A DNA stretch of 64,000 nucleotides from Heliocidaris tuberculata (Eukaryota; Echinodermata; Echinoidea; Camarodonta; Echinometridae). Below the pieces are notes generated by a model, which saw nothing but the letters and a program-made list of their open reading frames with translations, had not been told where the DNA came from and did no database searches. Every line of letters starts with the position of its first letter. The first letter of the stretch is position 1. Made by a program: the position numbers and the translations under genes. The stretch spans positions 29,853,081 to 29,917,080 of the forward strand of contig CM046842.1 in NCBI GenBank assembly GCA_025618425.1, in the 5' to 3' direction. This document shows positions 56,101 to 64,000 of this stretch, piece by piece.

Positions 56101-59100
56101 TTATAGCAACATTTTGAAATGAAAACGTCAAAAAACTACGTGTCTATTTTTTTCTGACACAAGTCTACCCCTGCATAAATATTCATGAAACTTCATTTCC
56201 TTATTCGGGGGTGTATATTCCTTATTTAGACAAAGTTTCACTGATGCGACTTCTTTCTTTGCAGAGATACTACGTCTTTTTCACACGATATCTTGCAGCA
56301 ATTTAGAGCAGCAAATTGTGCGCAGTGATGCCAAATTCACAATCTGCACATATGATATTCATGAGTCAGCCGTAGTCAGCTCATTCATAGATTGCGCTTG
56401 CGCATGGCCCATGGAGCACTCGGAGCACTCGCGCACAGAGCTCAGCCCTACATGGGACGTGGTTGTAATATTTTTCTGTTATGTCAGCCTCGGCGATCTG
56501 ACACCGAGATCCTTTTTTTCTGACACAACTCTATGCGGAAAATTCACCTCAAGTAAATACCATACGATTGTAGAAAAATGTACAATAAAATGATTCATGA
56601 CAGTGATTTTCTTGCGAATCTAGCCGAAATGAGGAATTTTAGGAGAAGTTTAACAGGTAAAATATTCTGTTTGTAACCGAAGAAATATCGCTAAAATTTC
56701 ATATTTTCCGTTAGTCGAGCTTTGATTTTGCAGTATTGTTGTGAAAGATACATCTATATTTAATAATTTTTCGAACTGTATGTTTACAAAAAGTGGTGTT
56801 TAATACATTATTTTTCAGCTTGCATTTGTAAACAACTTTACGTAAATTGTGGGAAAATGCAAGAACTGGTGAGGTCAAAGGGGGTCAACTCAATGGACAA
56901 TCGCTCGCTAATTATAGGGCTAGTCCCCGACTGTTTTCTGTACATCAATTGTTTTATATCTTTTGTCTTCTTTCTGTTGATTTAGGTTTTGCCCTGAGAG
57001 ATCAGATATTCTCAGAACAACCTTGCCTGAGGAGAGATTGTCTAGATCTGTTCAAACACTGGTAAGAAAATTTCTTCACAATTAACAAACTTATTTTTAT
57101 CATGAGAAAAGCAAGATTGCACATATATGTGTTGGTTCTCCATAATTCTAAAAGAATTAAAGGCCTACAAACACAGCCATGTTTATGGTTATATGCTAAG
57201 GTTGTTAATGCAGTATTGAACAATAAGTTTTGTGAAGTATTCATTTATTTATTTATTATTGATTATCATCAGTTATCAGGGTCATTAATAATATATCTTT
57301 ATTATCATTGTGGTCATTATTTATGTTGTTATACTTCTTATTAATATCATTAATATTATTTTATTATTATCATAGTTTATTCTCTTATACATTCAAAATA
57401 TAGTTCATGAAGGAAGTGTAAATGCAAAGAACAAAACTAAATGTCCATTGATGAACTATTTTATTTGTGGCCCTTTTTTAGCTTATTGATGTAATTATTT
57501 TGTTTTCCAGTGACGATGATGTCTGGTACTATGAAGTACCCAAAGATAAACGACAAAAGGTATTAAAATTTATGTATTTACGTAGCTAAAAATAAAAATG
57601 TATCTGCCCTTTTTTTGGGGGGGGGGGCAGGAATAGATATTTGTAGACAATCATTGTATTCTTTGAATGTCATGAAATTCCAGAATGGAATTCTTTATAT
57701 GAGGAGAGAGAGGAGTGAGAGGAAAGGAGATAACAAGGAAGAGAGAGTGAGGGGGGAGATAGAGAGGAGAGATGGATTCAGAAAGAAATGTAACTGATCT
57801 CATTTCTCTCATCTGAATAAAGAAAGAGGGAGATAGAGAGAAAGGGAGATAGAGAGAAAGGGAGAGGAATAGAGAGAGGAATAGAGAGGGAAGGGAGGGG
57901 GAAAAGAAGAGAGAGCGGGAGAGGAAAGGGGGGGGGGGAGGATGAAGGGAGATGAAGAAAGAGGTAGAGAGAGGAGAGACAAATCAAGACAGAAATGTAA
58001 CTCATTTATCTATCTTTTCTCTGCATCTTTTAGATAGTAGATGAAGCCCTATCACTAAGAATCAAGAGACGGGAGCTAGCCAAAGCTCCACCCTTGCCGA
58101 GGATCAAGTTTCTGCAACCGTTGAACGAGTTTAGGTAGGATTTTATATTCCATTATTGATTTTCAGGGAGAACCAATGACAGATCCTGTTTCGCATATAT
58201 ATTTTTATTAAGAACAAGCTCATGAGTAATATGAATTCCTGGAATCTTCACATTTAGGTGGCTGAGAGTAACTTTTTTAAAATACAATTTTGAAACGTTG
58301 ATAACACGTTGATAACATGTAGTAGGGCCTTAGCAATATCTTTTAATCTTAGTTTCTATTTAATTTCTTCATTAGCCTCACCTCTGTGTGATGATTTATT
58401 TAATAGTGCCCTTTTCCCTGTTTTTCCTTCTTCTTTTAATGAATTACTTTTGAGTAGGCTTGTTGCAACTGGAGTGATTTATACAAATGCAATCATGGAA
58501 TCGATTAAGCTACTCCCATTTATCATCCTTTTTTTTATGATCTGTTCTATTTTGAAATTTGACATAATATGTAGCTACAGCTTTCAACTCTATACCTTTT
58601 TCCGTAGTGTACATTTTCCATGTCATTATTTTTTGCACAGTCCAACTCGTTTCAGTAAAATGTAGTTTTTATCTGATGATGGTATGAACTTTTAATTTAT
58701 TTGAATTTATGCAGGTGGAAACCTCTTGGTGAAAGACTAGTTGCCCTATATGATCACATGACCTCAAAGGATCCCCCAATGGTGAGTTAGCTGAAAATAC
58801 AAGAAATCATACTATACTACATGTATAAACAAGATCACCTTCTTTTTGTAAAATAATAATAGGCAATTGAAGGGTACCATCTATCTAGAATGTACTATTC
58901 TGAGGCTCACAAGAGAAAATAGAGGAGAAATAAGATTCCATGTTCTCGGCTTATAAAGATTTGCGATTGATTAGAATCAATCGCAACTGAAAATCAATCA
59001 CAACTGCTATCTCTATTTGCAATTGATATCAATTGCAAATTATTTGCAATCGATCGCAACCACTTTATAAGATAGGGCCTAGATGAGTGCCATATCCTTG

Positions 59101-62100
59101 TGAGTGAAAGGGAGAGAGAGAGGGGAAGAGATACTAAAAGAGAGAAAGGAAAGAGAGATGGAGAGATAATAAAAGAGAGAAAAGGAAAGAGAGAAAGAGG
59201 GGAAGAGAGAGAGAGGGAGAGATAATCAAAGGAAAGAGAAAGAGGGGAAGAGAGAGAGAGAGGGGGAGAGATAAAGGGGAAGAGAGGGGGAGAGATAAAA
59301 GGAAAGAGGGGAAGAGGGGAAGAGAGAGGGAGAGATAATAAAAGGAAAGAGAAAGAGGGGAAGAGAGAGGGAGAGATAAAAGGAAAGAGAGAAAGAGGGG
59401 AAGAGAGAGAGAGGGAGAGATAAAAGGAAAGAGGGGAAGAGAGGGGGAGAAATTATTATTATTATTATTAAATTATTATTATTATTATTAAATATTTGGC
59501 GTCACCTGTGCCTGGGAGGGGAAAGGCGAACTGAATCACTGTAACCCTCGGGTCTCTCCTCCCGATATAACTGATTGGGATGTGCAGGTGTACCACTACA
59601 CCGGGGTTTCCCCCTACTCTTATCCGAGGAGTGCAGTGGGTTCTTAACGTGCAAAGGTGGTGACTGTCCTCTACACGGGGCCTCCAGTTAACGTCCTATC
59701 CGAGGGATAAAAGGAAAGAGAAAGGGGAAGAGAGAGGGAGAGATAATAAAAGGAAAGAGAGAAAGGGGAAGAGAGAGAGAGGGAGAGATGAAAGGAAAGA
59801 GAGAGAAAGAGGGGGAAGAGAGAGAGAGGGAGAGATAATAAAAGGAAAGAGAGAGGAAGAGAGAGAGGGAGAGTAGAGGAGAGATGAGTCCAGACAATCT
59901 CATTTGGAAAGGAGAAATAAAACAAAGGAGAGGGGAAGAATGTAAGAAAGACAAACTGCAATTGAGTAGATCAGTAAAGCATGTCTGATGCCCAAAGAGA
60001 TTTCTTTTGCACAATTTTGTTCTGTTTTATCACATTTCTCTCTTGTTTTCAGAGTCTCATCACCACAATTGATCTAGAGAATTACCAGTCTAAAGAACCA
60101 GGTATGAACATGTTCAGCTCAATCAAATAACGTTCTTCAAAATAAAGAAATGTTAAATAGGAGAGTGATTTACAGACAGGCATAGACAGATAGAGAACAG
60201 GAGATGAAGAGTAAAGGGCTGGTCACATTTCGTTGCCGTTTTAACGAACTGACGAATCTGTGCACTCGAGCAAATACGCGCTTTAGAGAAAACGGTTTTA
60301 AGAACCGTCGAATCATGTTTGAATGGCCAGTACTTGCTTATTCCGTATTAATATACATAATAATATACACCATTACAAAATTAAAGTCATAAGCTTAAAG
60401 AATTAGAGAACTCAGTAGTCAACAGGCCAATATTGCTGATCATAATCAGGGCTCTGTTTCATAAAACTTGTTATCAGTAACAACTGCCACATTTCTTGAC
60501 AAATTTGCTCTGAAACAGGGCCCAGATGACTTTAATGTTATGAATAAGTTTAATATTGTCAATACACAGCACGTTTTTCTCAGAGTTTCTTTAATATATG
60601 TATCTCCAGCATTGGAATACTCCTTGCAAGAAATACTGGCAATAATGGTCTCCTTCCTCATATCGTCATTTCCTTACTAGTTTTTCTCTTTTCATTCCAA
60701 ATGCACAAAGCAGCCAAAGATGTTCCATCAGAGGGAGCAAAGATGGGGCCCTCTCCCACTCCAATGGAAGTAGATCCATCCAATCAAAGCAAAGCTACAT
60801 CTCCCATGTCTAGCAGGAGGGAAGGAGAGCCAGATGGCCATCAGATACCCACAGACACCCCAGGGCAAATGGGTGGACAGACCCCAGGGCAGATGGCTGG
60901 ACAGACCCCAGGGCAGATGGCTGGACAGACCCCAGGGCAAATGGGTGGACAGACCCCAGGGCAGATGGCTGGACAGACCCTAGGGCAGATGGCTGGACAG
61001 ACCCCAGGGCAGATAGCTGGACAGACCCCAGGGCAGATGGCTGGACAGACCCCAGGGCAGATGGCTGGACAGACTCCAGGGCAGATAGGTGGACAGACCC
61101 CAGGGCATATAAGTGGACAGACCTCAGGGCATATACTAGTAGGTGGACAGATTCAAATGGCAGAAGAACCAAAGCAAACAGGTACAGTATATTACCAGAA
61201 CAAAACTTATTTCAAAACCAGAAACTATTTTGTTTACTTGATTTTTTTGGTGAAATAATAATGCTGTGAAAAGGAAGTGGTTTTTGTGTGGTTCAGACTG
61301 AGTGAATTGGCAGTAATGGTTAGGGAGCACCAAACCACTTTTGGAAGTTGAATGTATGCATTGACCCACGTATTCCCTCAGCCAGGGAGAATGTACTCTT
61401 GATATTTCTCTTTTTGAAGTTCCAATGCTTGGAAGGCTTGGATTTAGCACCATGTATGGTACCGAATTTTCCATTTTTCAATCACCAATAGCTTGTTGGG
61501 TTTCTTAGCAGTGATAATTTTGATTGTAGCTGTTCACTCATGAGATTGAAAATCTATCTCATTTTAGTGAAAGATGAACATTCCATTCAGCTCTGCTAAG
61601 TAATCACCTACAATGTAGTTTGAAGGGCTGATGAGACCTCACCAATATCAATAACGATAACTATAACAATAGACCGTTTGCAATTCGGTCAACCTTTGTT
61701 TATGTGAAAAGTGAATCAGAAAACTTGTTATCAATAACAACTGACTATTTCTATGTCAAATTTGCTCTCAGCCAATCAGATGCAAGGATTTCAGGGATTA
61801 TAACAATTAATTCAACTTGTTATTGATAACAAGTTTGATGAAACAGGGCCCAGGCCTCACCGATTTATGATAATGAGCCTCCCCCATCGATCTAATAGTC
61901 TCTTTGGTATCACTTGGCAGGAATTATTCAAGGCTAAATTGATCACATTTTGTTCTTCAAATTGGCAACAATAATATTTTTCTTTTAATGCTACATGGTT
62001 CAAATAAGGTGTAATGTCTTTGAAAACAATATACATGGTTAGGAATTTTGTAGAAAGTTTGAAATAATTGCCAATTTTGATCAGAAAACAATGATTTTGA

Positions 62101-64000
62101 ACTTCTCATAGTGTTGCCAATTTTAGGATTTTGAAACTTATTCCCCTTTTTAAAATTCCTGGCTTTAAATGCAATGTGGTCATGCAAAAAAAATTGGACA
62201 TAGGGTGTGCAGCATTTTTTTACTCTTTCTACTCATGCATCTGGTATATTTTTTAGAGCTCTGAATCAAAAGTTATTGAGCCAAACCATAAAATGTGGTC
62301 AGTTGTCTTGAAAGGGTTAACAATGACATCTACGAGGCAATGATTACGCTCCTTCTATGTGATTTCAGAGCCAGAAGAGGGGATGGAGGCTATGTCCATA
62401 GTGTTTGATTGACAGAACCAACCACTTTATTGTTATGAAAATTGATGAGATCTGACCTCTTTTATCGTTATCATTATTGTTTAGAGATACATGCACATAG
62501 TTTATTGTTTTCATTATCGATGAGGTCTGACCAGCTGTTTACCCTTTCATTCTAAATATTTGTATTAGATGCGGAAGTACCTATGGATGTGGATGCAGCC
62601 CAAGACGAGAGGGCTAAACCTGTGGAGAGTAAGACGACAGATAGGGAGAATGCTGGGACATCAGAACCGATGGGTAACCTCCTGAGCTCTGCGCTGACCC
62701 TCAAACAAATGGCTGAAACCTACCTGCATGTAAGGAGCCTTGGTGGTCAACAAGAACTGCTAGGGGAAGCTGCATCTGGATCAGCTGTGGATGTAAGTCA
62801 GTAGACTTCTCTTGTCCACATTGGAAACAGCATAATTTTTATTTCACAGCTAAATTTTTCTAATGCAAAGTACTTCATGAGAAAAGAATTATTTTATGAA
62901 TAAATTATGAAAGAAAAGTTACAAGTTTCCCTCATGTTGCCAATAAGTTTGCAAGTACGCCCTTTGAATCACAAATAAAATTTCACAAGCAAAGTAGTAG
63001 AAAAAGGTCCTCAGACTTACAATTTTCCAACGAGCATTAAAAAGACATTCAATATTTAGCTTTGCTGACAAAGTTCCAAATTCCAAAAATGCAGAGAGAA
63101 ATTTTGAATGGGGGTGTCAACCTGCCTGGTGATTCCGCTAGATCTCTGTTTAAACTACAGTAGATCTGACATTTAGATCATATTTCCACTTTTCTTTTCT
63201 TGTTTAATTCAAAGACGATGAAAGAACAAGAACCTCCTGACAGCACCACTGCAGGGCTAGACTCCACCCCAGTCCCTTCAGAGCTGCCCAACATGGAGCT
63301 GCAGGCAGACAGTGCTGCAGGGAGCAGCCAGGACAGTATCCAACAGTCTGGTAGGGAGTCTAACATGGGGGAATCTTCTCAGGACAAGGATACGGTTGCT
63401 AGGCAACAGAGCAAATGCCACATCCAGCATGAAGGTAAAGATATTTTTTCATATGGTCTCATTAGAGCCAGAAGGGTGTTAATTCATATCATTTTATATA
63501 CAGTTGACACCTTTCAGGCACTCAACAGACAATATCATTTATGGACTGATATATTATAGACAGGCAGACAAAACAAAGAATTCGGGACAAGACAGTGGCA
63601 GAAGATCCGAGACTGCTAAATGTTGTTATTGTGGATGCTAGAGCATCTTCAGCATGGAATAGAGTCATGAAGGAAATTCGTCATCTACTGTAGCCCCACA
63701 GTGAGAGAGAGAAAGAAAAAATGGTTGATTATTATTTTTAACTGATATGAGAAGGATATTAGGAATATGTTCTAGTAACAATCTCAAAATTTTGTAAAAA
63801 ATTAATTCAGATGAGCAATTTCTTTGAGACAAATGTTTCATTCGAGATAACAATGTGTTTTGATAACAGGAAAAAAAAAAAAATTTATTCAGAAGACCTC
63901 TTTTTGTTTCCTTTTCCTCAGAGCTCTTGTAATTTTCCAGAACAGTATTGGAGCTTTCAGGAGCTTTATCGTTCACTGTTCCTTCATATTTTTTTTCACT
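43775..64000 (+). CDS. CABIN1: CABIN1 orthologue, 5' portion (17 exons in window, continues beyond)
   Basis: Exons at 43775, 45260, 48372, 49428, 50524, 51469, 52887, 53643, 55543, 56986, 57511, 58034, 58715, 60053, 60714, 62569 and 63215 join in frame to give about 746 codons. Residues 167-426 align by eye with vertebrate CABIN1: [76 protein letters not shown] and [18 protein letters not shown]. This is the TPR scaffold of the Hir3-like subunit of the HIRA/UBN/CABIN1 complex, which deposits histone H3.3 in the nucleus. The N-terminus (1-166) is about 130 residues longer than in vertebrates and carries Ser-rich, acidic and basic stretches. The ATG at 43797 has A at -3; earlier non-coding exons are possible. 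The C-terminal part lies outside the window. Confidence 0.93.
44381..44622. other. Perfect 29-bp inverted repeat around a 184-bp spacer in CABIN1 intron 1
   Basis: The arm 44381-44409 (gttgatgaggtttacggttc...) is exactly complementary to 44594-44622. The spacer is purine-rich and not itself palindromic. The CABIN1 pre-mRNA could form this stem. Confidence 0.85.
45260..45323 (+). CDS. CABIN1: CABIN1 exon 2
   Basis: Acceptor tttttctgcag|GAG, donor ACAG|gtacat. Encodes [20 protein letters not shown], a helical charged segment. Phase 0 in, 1 out. I know no clear vertebrate counterpart. Confidence 0.75.
45525..47225. mobile_element. Composite repeat region, ends 'ggggccgtcaaaggcgg' and 'ccgatttcatcggcgtggg'
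   Basis: It begins near gaggggccgtcaaaggcggc and ends with a tail typical of widespread invertebrate repeats: 'aaatccgttcacccgttctc', then (caaa)n at about 47,130-47,158, then cataaccctgccgatttc. 'tatactatactat' with 'gtcaaaact' occurs near both sides (45,582 and 46,973). It contains the 311-bp duplication. The class is uncertain. Confidence 0.5.
46142..46757. repeat. 311-bp tandem duplication
   Basis: 46142-46452 and 46453-46757 are almost identical (ttccagatagatttgataaa ... gaagtttcttaccggtctct). Differences are a few substitutions and short indels. It lies inside intron 2 of CABIN1. Confidence 0.9.
47390..47978. mobile_element. Non-autonomous DNA element with TGTCCCCGCCG ends
   Basis: Left end TGTCCCCGCCGAACGAAGTT (itself a hairpin with cgcgagggga), right end acttccggcggggaca. 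Inside are (GTCC)n and (GT)n runs and an internal duplication of about 150 bp ('ttttatctgatagggctggg' twice). No reading frame of note. Confidence 0.7.
48372..48562 (+). CDS. CABIN1: CABIN1 exon 3: Ser-rich and Asp-rich low-complexity segment
   Basis: Acceptor caccccacag|CA, donor GAAAAG|gtgggt. Encodes [20 protein letters not shown], then an Asp-rich run ([15 protein letters not shown]) and a basic [14 protein letters not shown] basic patch beside Ser and acidic runs looks like a nuclear localisation/CK2-type region (inference). Its gat/gac repeats make it prone to length change. Confidence 0.82.
48621..49011. mobile_element. MITE family A
   Basis: ttaaagataagttgagttctgg, read in two overlapping parts, at the left and cccagaactcaaccttgtct at the right. 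In CABIN1 intron 3. Confidence 0.72.
49428..49544 (+). CDS. CABIN1: CABIN1 exon 4: basic segment
   Basis: Acceptor tcctttcag|GAG, donor GCAATG|gtatgt. 39 codons, phase 0: [20 protein letters not shown] then [13 protein letters not shown]. Strongly basic and probably disordered; it could act as a nuclear localisation signal. Confidence 0.82.
49653..49830. mobile_element. 178-bp TIR element (TACAGTCAAC ends)
   Basis: tacagtcaacttcacttcag at the left and cttaagcaaagttgactgta at the right are inverted repeats. Internal 'gacttaggcgat/gacttaggtgat' repeats occur. Non-coding, in CABIN1 intron 4. Confidence 0.68.
50524..50607 (+). CDS. CABIN1: CABIN1 exon 5: acidic linker to the TPR region
   Basis: Acceptor tctctttattag|TCT, donor GCCCAG|gtatgc. 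[20 protein letters not shown] then VELTKEAQ. The final TKEAQ corresponds to the TKEAQEAEAF junction of vertebrate CABIN1, which anchors the alignment. Confidence 0.85.
50990..51375. mobile_element. MITE family A
   Basis: agaaggtcgagttctgggaa at the left and cgagaactcagctttatctt at the right. In CABIN1 intron 5. Confidence 0.72.
51469..51582 (+). CDS. CABIN1: CABIN1 exon 6: first TPR
   Basis: Acceptor ttgttgtag|GAG, donor TCTAAG|gtaaag. [20 protein letters not shown] then [18 protein letters not shown], a classic TPR helix pair matching vertebrate CABIN1. The donor is immediately followed by a hAT insertion (51590). Confidence 0.93.
51590..52174 (+). mobile_element. hAT transposon remnant with BED-type finger coding segment
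   Basis: Ends AGAGCTGCCAA and TTGGCAGCTCT are inverted, and the flanks GGTAAAGC/GGTAAAGT match at 7 of 8 positions. Inside, on the plus strand, an open stretch of about 110 codons includes [20 protein letters not shown], then HISRQKHQ and [20 protein letters not shown]. This is the BED zinc finger and start of the hAT transposase-like family also seen in KIAA1586/ZBED-type proteins. The catalytic part is missing, so the element is a deletion derivative. It lies directly after the CABIN1 exon 6 donor. Confidence 0.88.
52227..52552. mobile_element. MITE with long inverted ends (GTGTTTCACAAAGCTG)
   Basis: gggtgtttcacaaagctgtt at the left and acagctttatgaaacacccc at the right; the complementarity continues inward through 'gtaaagtta..cgtgactttacgaa' for about 50 bases. 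In CABIN1 intron 6. Confidence 0.75.
52887..53024 (+). CDS. CABIN1: CABIN1 exon 7: second TPR
   Basis: Acceptor tatcattgcag|GTG, donor CTTGAG|gtaaga. Contains [20 protein letters not shown] and AMENYLE. Highly conserved ([10 protein letters not shown] in vertebrates). Phase 0 on both sides. Confidence 0.95.
53038..53460. repeat. (AG)n(AC)n followed by GA-rich DNA
   Basis: (ag)n from about 53040 to 53069, (ac)n to about 53098, then 350 bp of imperfect aga/gaa DNA including 'gaaataaaat' repeats. It sits just downstream of the exon 7 donor and continues up to the pseudoexon. Confidence 0.9.
53481..53556 (+). pseudogene. Decayed duplicate of CABIN1 exon 8
   Basis: Following a good acceptor (ccactaaacag), the frame reads [20 protein letters not shown] then KLH, clearly related to exon 8 ([23 protein letters not shown]). 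The homology then ends, a GA-rich tail follows, and the frame stops with no matching donor. Key TPR residues are altered. Confidence 0.8.
53643..53823 (+). CDS. CABIN1: CABIN1 exon 8: third TPR
   Basis: Acceptor tatctaatag|GCG, donor TGTCA|gtgagt. [20 protein letters not shown], then [20 protein letters not shown] and VLYAINDYV. Near-identical to vertebrate CABIN1 in this stretch. A decayed copy of its 5' half lies 162 bases upstream. Confidence 0.96.
53862..54252. mobile_element. MITE family A
   Basis: aagaggaggttgagatctgg at the left and accagaactcaactttatct at the right. In CABIN1 intron 8, 38 bp after exon 8. Confidence 0.72.
55097..55510. mobile_element. MITE family C, most complete copy
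   Basis: ttaaccctttcaggacagga at the left and tcaattgtcttgaaagggtt + aa at the right form imperfect inverted ends. In CABIN1 intron 8, 32 bp before exon 9. Confidence 0.75.
55543..55596 (+). CDS. CABIN1: CABIN1 exon 9, followed by a GC-AG intron
   Basis: Acceptor acctaccag|CT. Encodes [19 protein letters not shown] (vertebrate: [20 protein letters not shown]). The donor is AAAG|gcaagt. Only this GC donor keeps the frame with exon 10; the nearby gtatac would shift it. Confidence 0.92.
56986..57061 (+). CDS. CABIN1: CABIN1 exon 10
   Basis: Acceptor tgttgatttag|GT, donor CACTG|gtaaga. [20 protein letters not shown] then LFKHC, matching the conserved IFEEQPCLRKDSL block. Confidence 0.94.
57511..57559 (+). 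CDS. CABIN1: CABIN1 exon 11
   Basis: Acceptor tgttttccag|TG, donor CAAAAG|gtatta. Encodes [16 protein letters not shown]. Phase 2 in, 0 out. Confidence 0.85.
57690..57985. repeat. GA-rich low-complexity tract
   Basis: Purine-only runs such as gagagaaagggagatagaga, in CABIN1 intron 11, 50 bp before the exon 12 acceptor. Confidence 0.88.
58034..58134 (+). CDS. CABIN1: CABIN1 exon 12
   Basis: Acceptor gcatcttttag|ATA, donor TTTAG|gtagga. [20 protein letters not shown] then [14 protein letters not shown]. The intron before it is GA-rich. Confidence 0.88.
58715..58781 (+). CDS. CABIN1: CABIN1 exon 13
   Basis: Acceptor tttatgcag|GTG, donor CCAATG|gtgagt. [20 protein letters not shown] plus PM. 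Frame is consistent with both neighbours. Confidence 0.88.
59100..59960. repeat. GA-rich tract interrupted by (ATT)n and a GC-richer 230-bp block
   Basis: Two purine tracts (59.10-59.45 and 59.70-59.95 kb) of 'gggagagataaaaggaaaga' units flank (att)n at about 59,452-59,490 and a block at about 59,495-59,705 containing 'acacggggcctccagttaac' and 'cctatccgaggga'. The block resembles a conserved piece of widespread invertebrate repeats, but I cannot name the family. In CABIN1 intron 13. Confidence 0.75.
60053..60101 (+). CDS. CABIN1: CABIN1 exon 14
   Basis: Acceptor cttgttttcag|AGT, donor AACCAG|gtatga. [16 protein letters not shown]. Phase 0 in, 1 out. Confidence 0.85.
60447..60530. repeat. 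MITE family M fragment
   Basis: gggctctgtttcataaaact, then 'tgttatcagtaacaactgcc', joined to gaaacagggccca: a shortened element whose two ends are nearly abutting. Confidence 0.6.
60714..61181 (+). CDS. CABIN1: CABIN1 exon 15: octapeptide minisatellite
   Basis: Acceptor acaaagcag|CC (an alternative AG three bases earlier would add one Ala), donor AACAG|gtacag. After [20 protein letters not shown] come 12 tandem copies of [12 protein letters not shown] octapeptides, then QMAEEPKQT. Open throughout, 468 nt, phase preserved. The repeat is probably disordered and polymorphic in length; I recall nothing like it in vertebrate CABIN1. Confidence 0.85.
60857..61150 (+). repeat. 24-bp coding minisatellite, about 12 units
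   Basis: Unit accccagggcagatggctgg + acag with small variants (atggctgg, atgggtgg, atagctgg). The period is a multiple of 3, so copy-number change does not shift the CABIN1 frame. The last two units are diverged ([14 protein letters not shown]). Confidence 0.95.
61715..61852. mobile_element. MITE family M
   Basis: aacttgttatcaataacaac at the left and ttgttattgataacaagttt...gaaacagggccca at the right, with 'cagccaatcagatgcaagga' inside. In CABIN1 intron 15. Confidence 0.7.
61913..62320. mobile_element. MITE family C
   Basis: ggcaggaattattcaaggct at the left (terminal bases lost) and gttgtcttgaaagggttaa at the right. Body close to the 55.10-kb copy. Confidence 0.72.
62569..62792 (+). CDS. CABIN1: CABIN1 exon 16
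   Basis: Acceptor tttgtattag|AT, donor GTGGAT|gtaagt. [20 protein letters not shown] ... [20 protein letters not shown]. Phase 1 in, 0 out. An AG at 62369 followed by [10 protein letters not shown] could be an extra or alternative exon, but it hits a stop after 14 codons. Confidence 0.82.
63215..63434 (+). CDS. CABIN1: CABIN1 exon 17
   Basis: Acceptor taattcaaag|ACG, donor GAAG|gtaaag. [20 protein letters not shown] then a Ser/Gln-rich run to SKCHIQHEG. Low-complexity and disordered; phase 1 out. No further exon is recognised before the window ends, although sequence at 63.57-63.69 kb was examined. Confidence 0.78.
63435..64000. other. CABIN1 intron 17 (start)
   Basis: AT-rich DNA with a poly-A run at about 63,871. 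No exon with a CABIN1-like reading or other feature is seen before the window ends. Confidence 0.5.

Noticed and set aside
57778..60014. Ser/Leu/Pro/Phe-rich minus-strand frames
   Set aside because: They are translations of GA-rich low-complexity tracts in CABIN1 introns.
62370..62411. Extra CABIN1 exon [10 protein letters not shown]
   Set aside because: The frame stops after 14 codons and no good donor is present; the acceptor-like atttcag could be chance. Possibly an alternative 3' end, but unsupported.

Overview
The window is animal nuclear DNA. It has long introns with GT-AG junctions, abundant microsatellites and many small inverted-repeat transposons, and one gene is recognisable as animal CABIN1. 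The AT-rich intergenic DNA, the swarm of short terminal-inverted-repeat elements, a PHD/DUF6589 gene and a large foldback element together fit an echinoderm, most likely a sea urchin. The species is inferred from style, not proven.

Region 1 (about 2.58-24.63 kb, minus strand) holds one gene of 12 coding exons. I reconstructed it by hand; every splice phase agrees and the result is an uninterrupted frame of 892 codons. The predicted protein has an N-terminal Cys-rich finger, a split DUF6589-type domain (GDN, HGDQ, EGDGE and GGEGKN motifs) and two PHD fingers inserted in that domain. Inside its 8.2-kb intron 7 lie broken copies of the same gene. An inverted copy of the 3' exons (7.34-10.10 kb) forms a giant palindrome with the functional 3' exons (3.05-6.50 kb), and a copy of exon 2 lies at 10.99-11.81 kb. 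The introns are full of nested MITEs, a 131-bp tandem array, a tRNA-derived SINE and a 300-bp polypyrimidine tract.

Region 2 (24.7-43.7 kb) has no gene that I can support. Its centrepiece is an 11.7-kb foldback structure (28,884-40,610). Two opposed arrays of a 183-187 bp satellite (about 27 and 14 units) are capped by matching AT-rich ends ending in CCGGCGTGAAG and enclose 3.8 kb of non-coding unique DNA. On either side are hAT-like non-autonomous elements, one with a perfect 8-bp target duplication.

Region 3 (43.8 kb to the right edge, plus strand) is the 5' part of a CABIN1 orthologue, the Hir3-like TPR subunit of the HIRA histone H3.3 chaperone complex. I place 17 exons, about 746 codons, with consistent phase; the gene runs off the window. 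Notable points are an N-terminal extension absent from vertebrate CABIN1, a decayed duplicate of a TPR exon, a GC-AG intron, a hAT fragment inserted 7 bp inside a 5' splice site, and an in-frame 24-bp minisatellite coding an octapeptide repeat.

The two genes face away from each other and are separated by about 19 kb of mobile DNA. Nothing in the sequence shows that they work together, although both products are plausibly nuclear.
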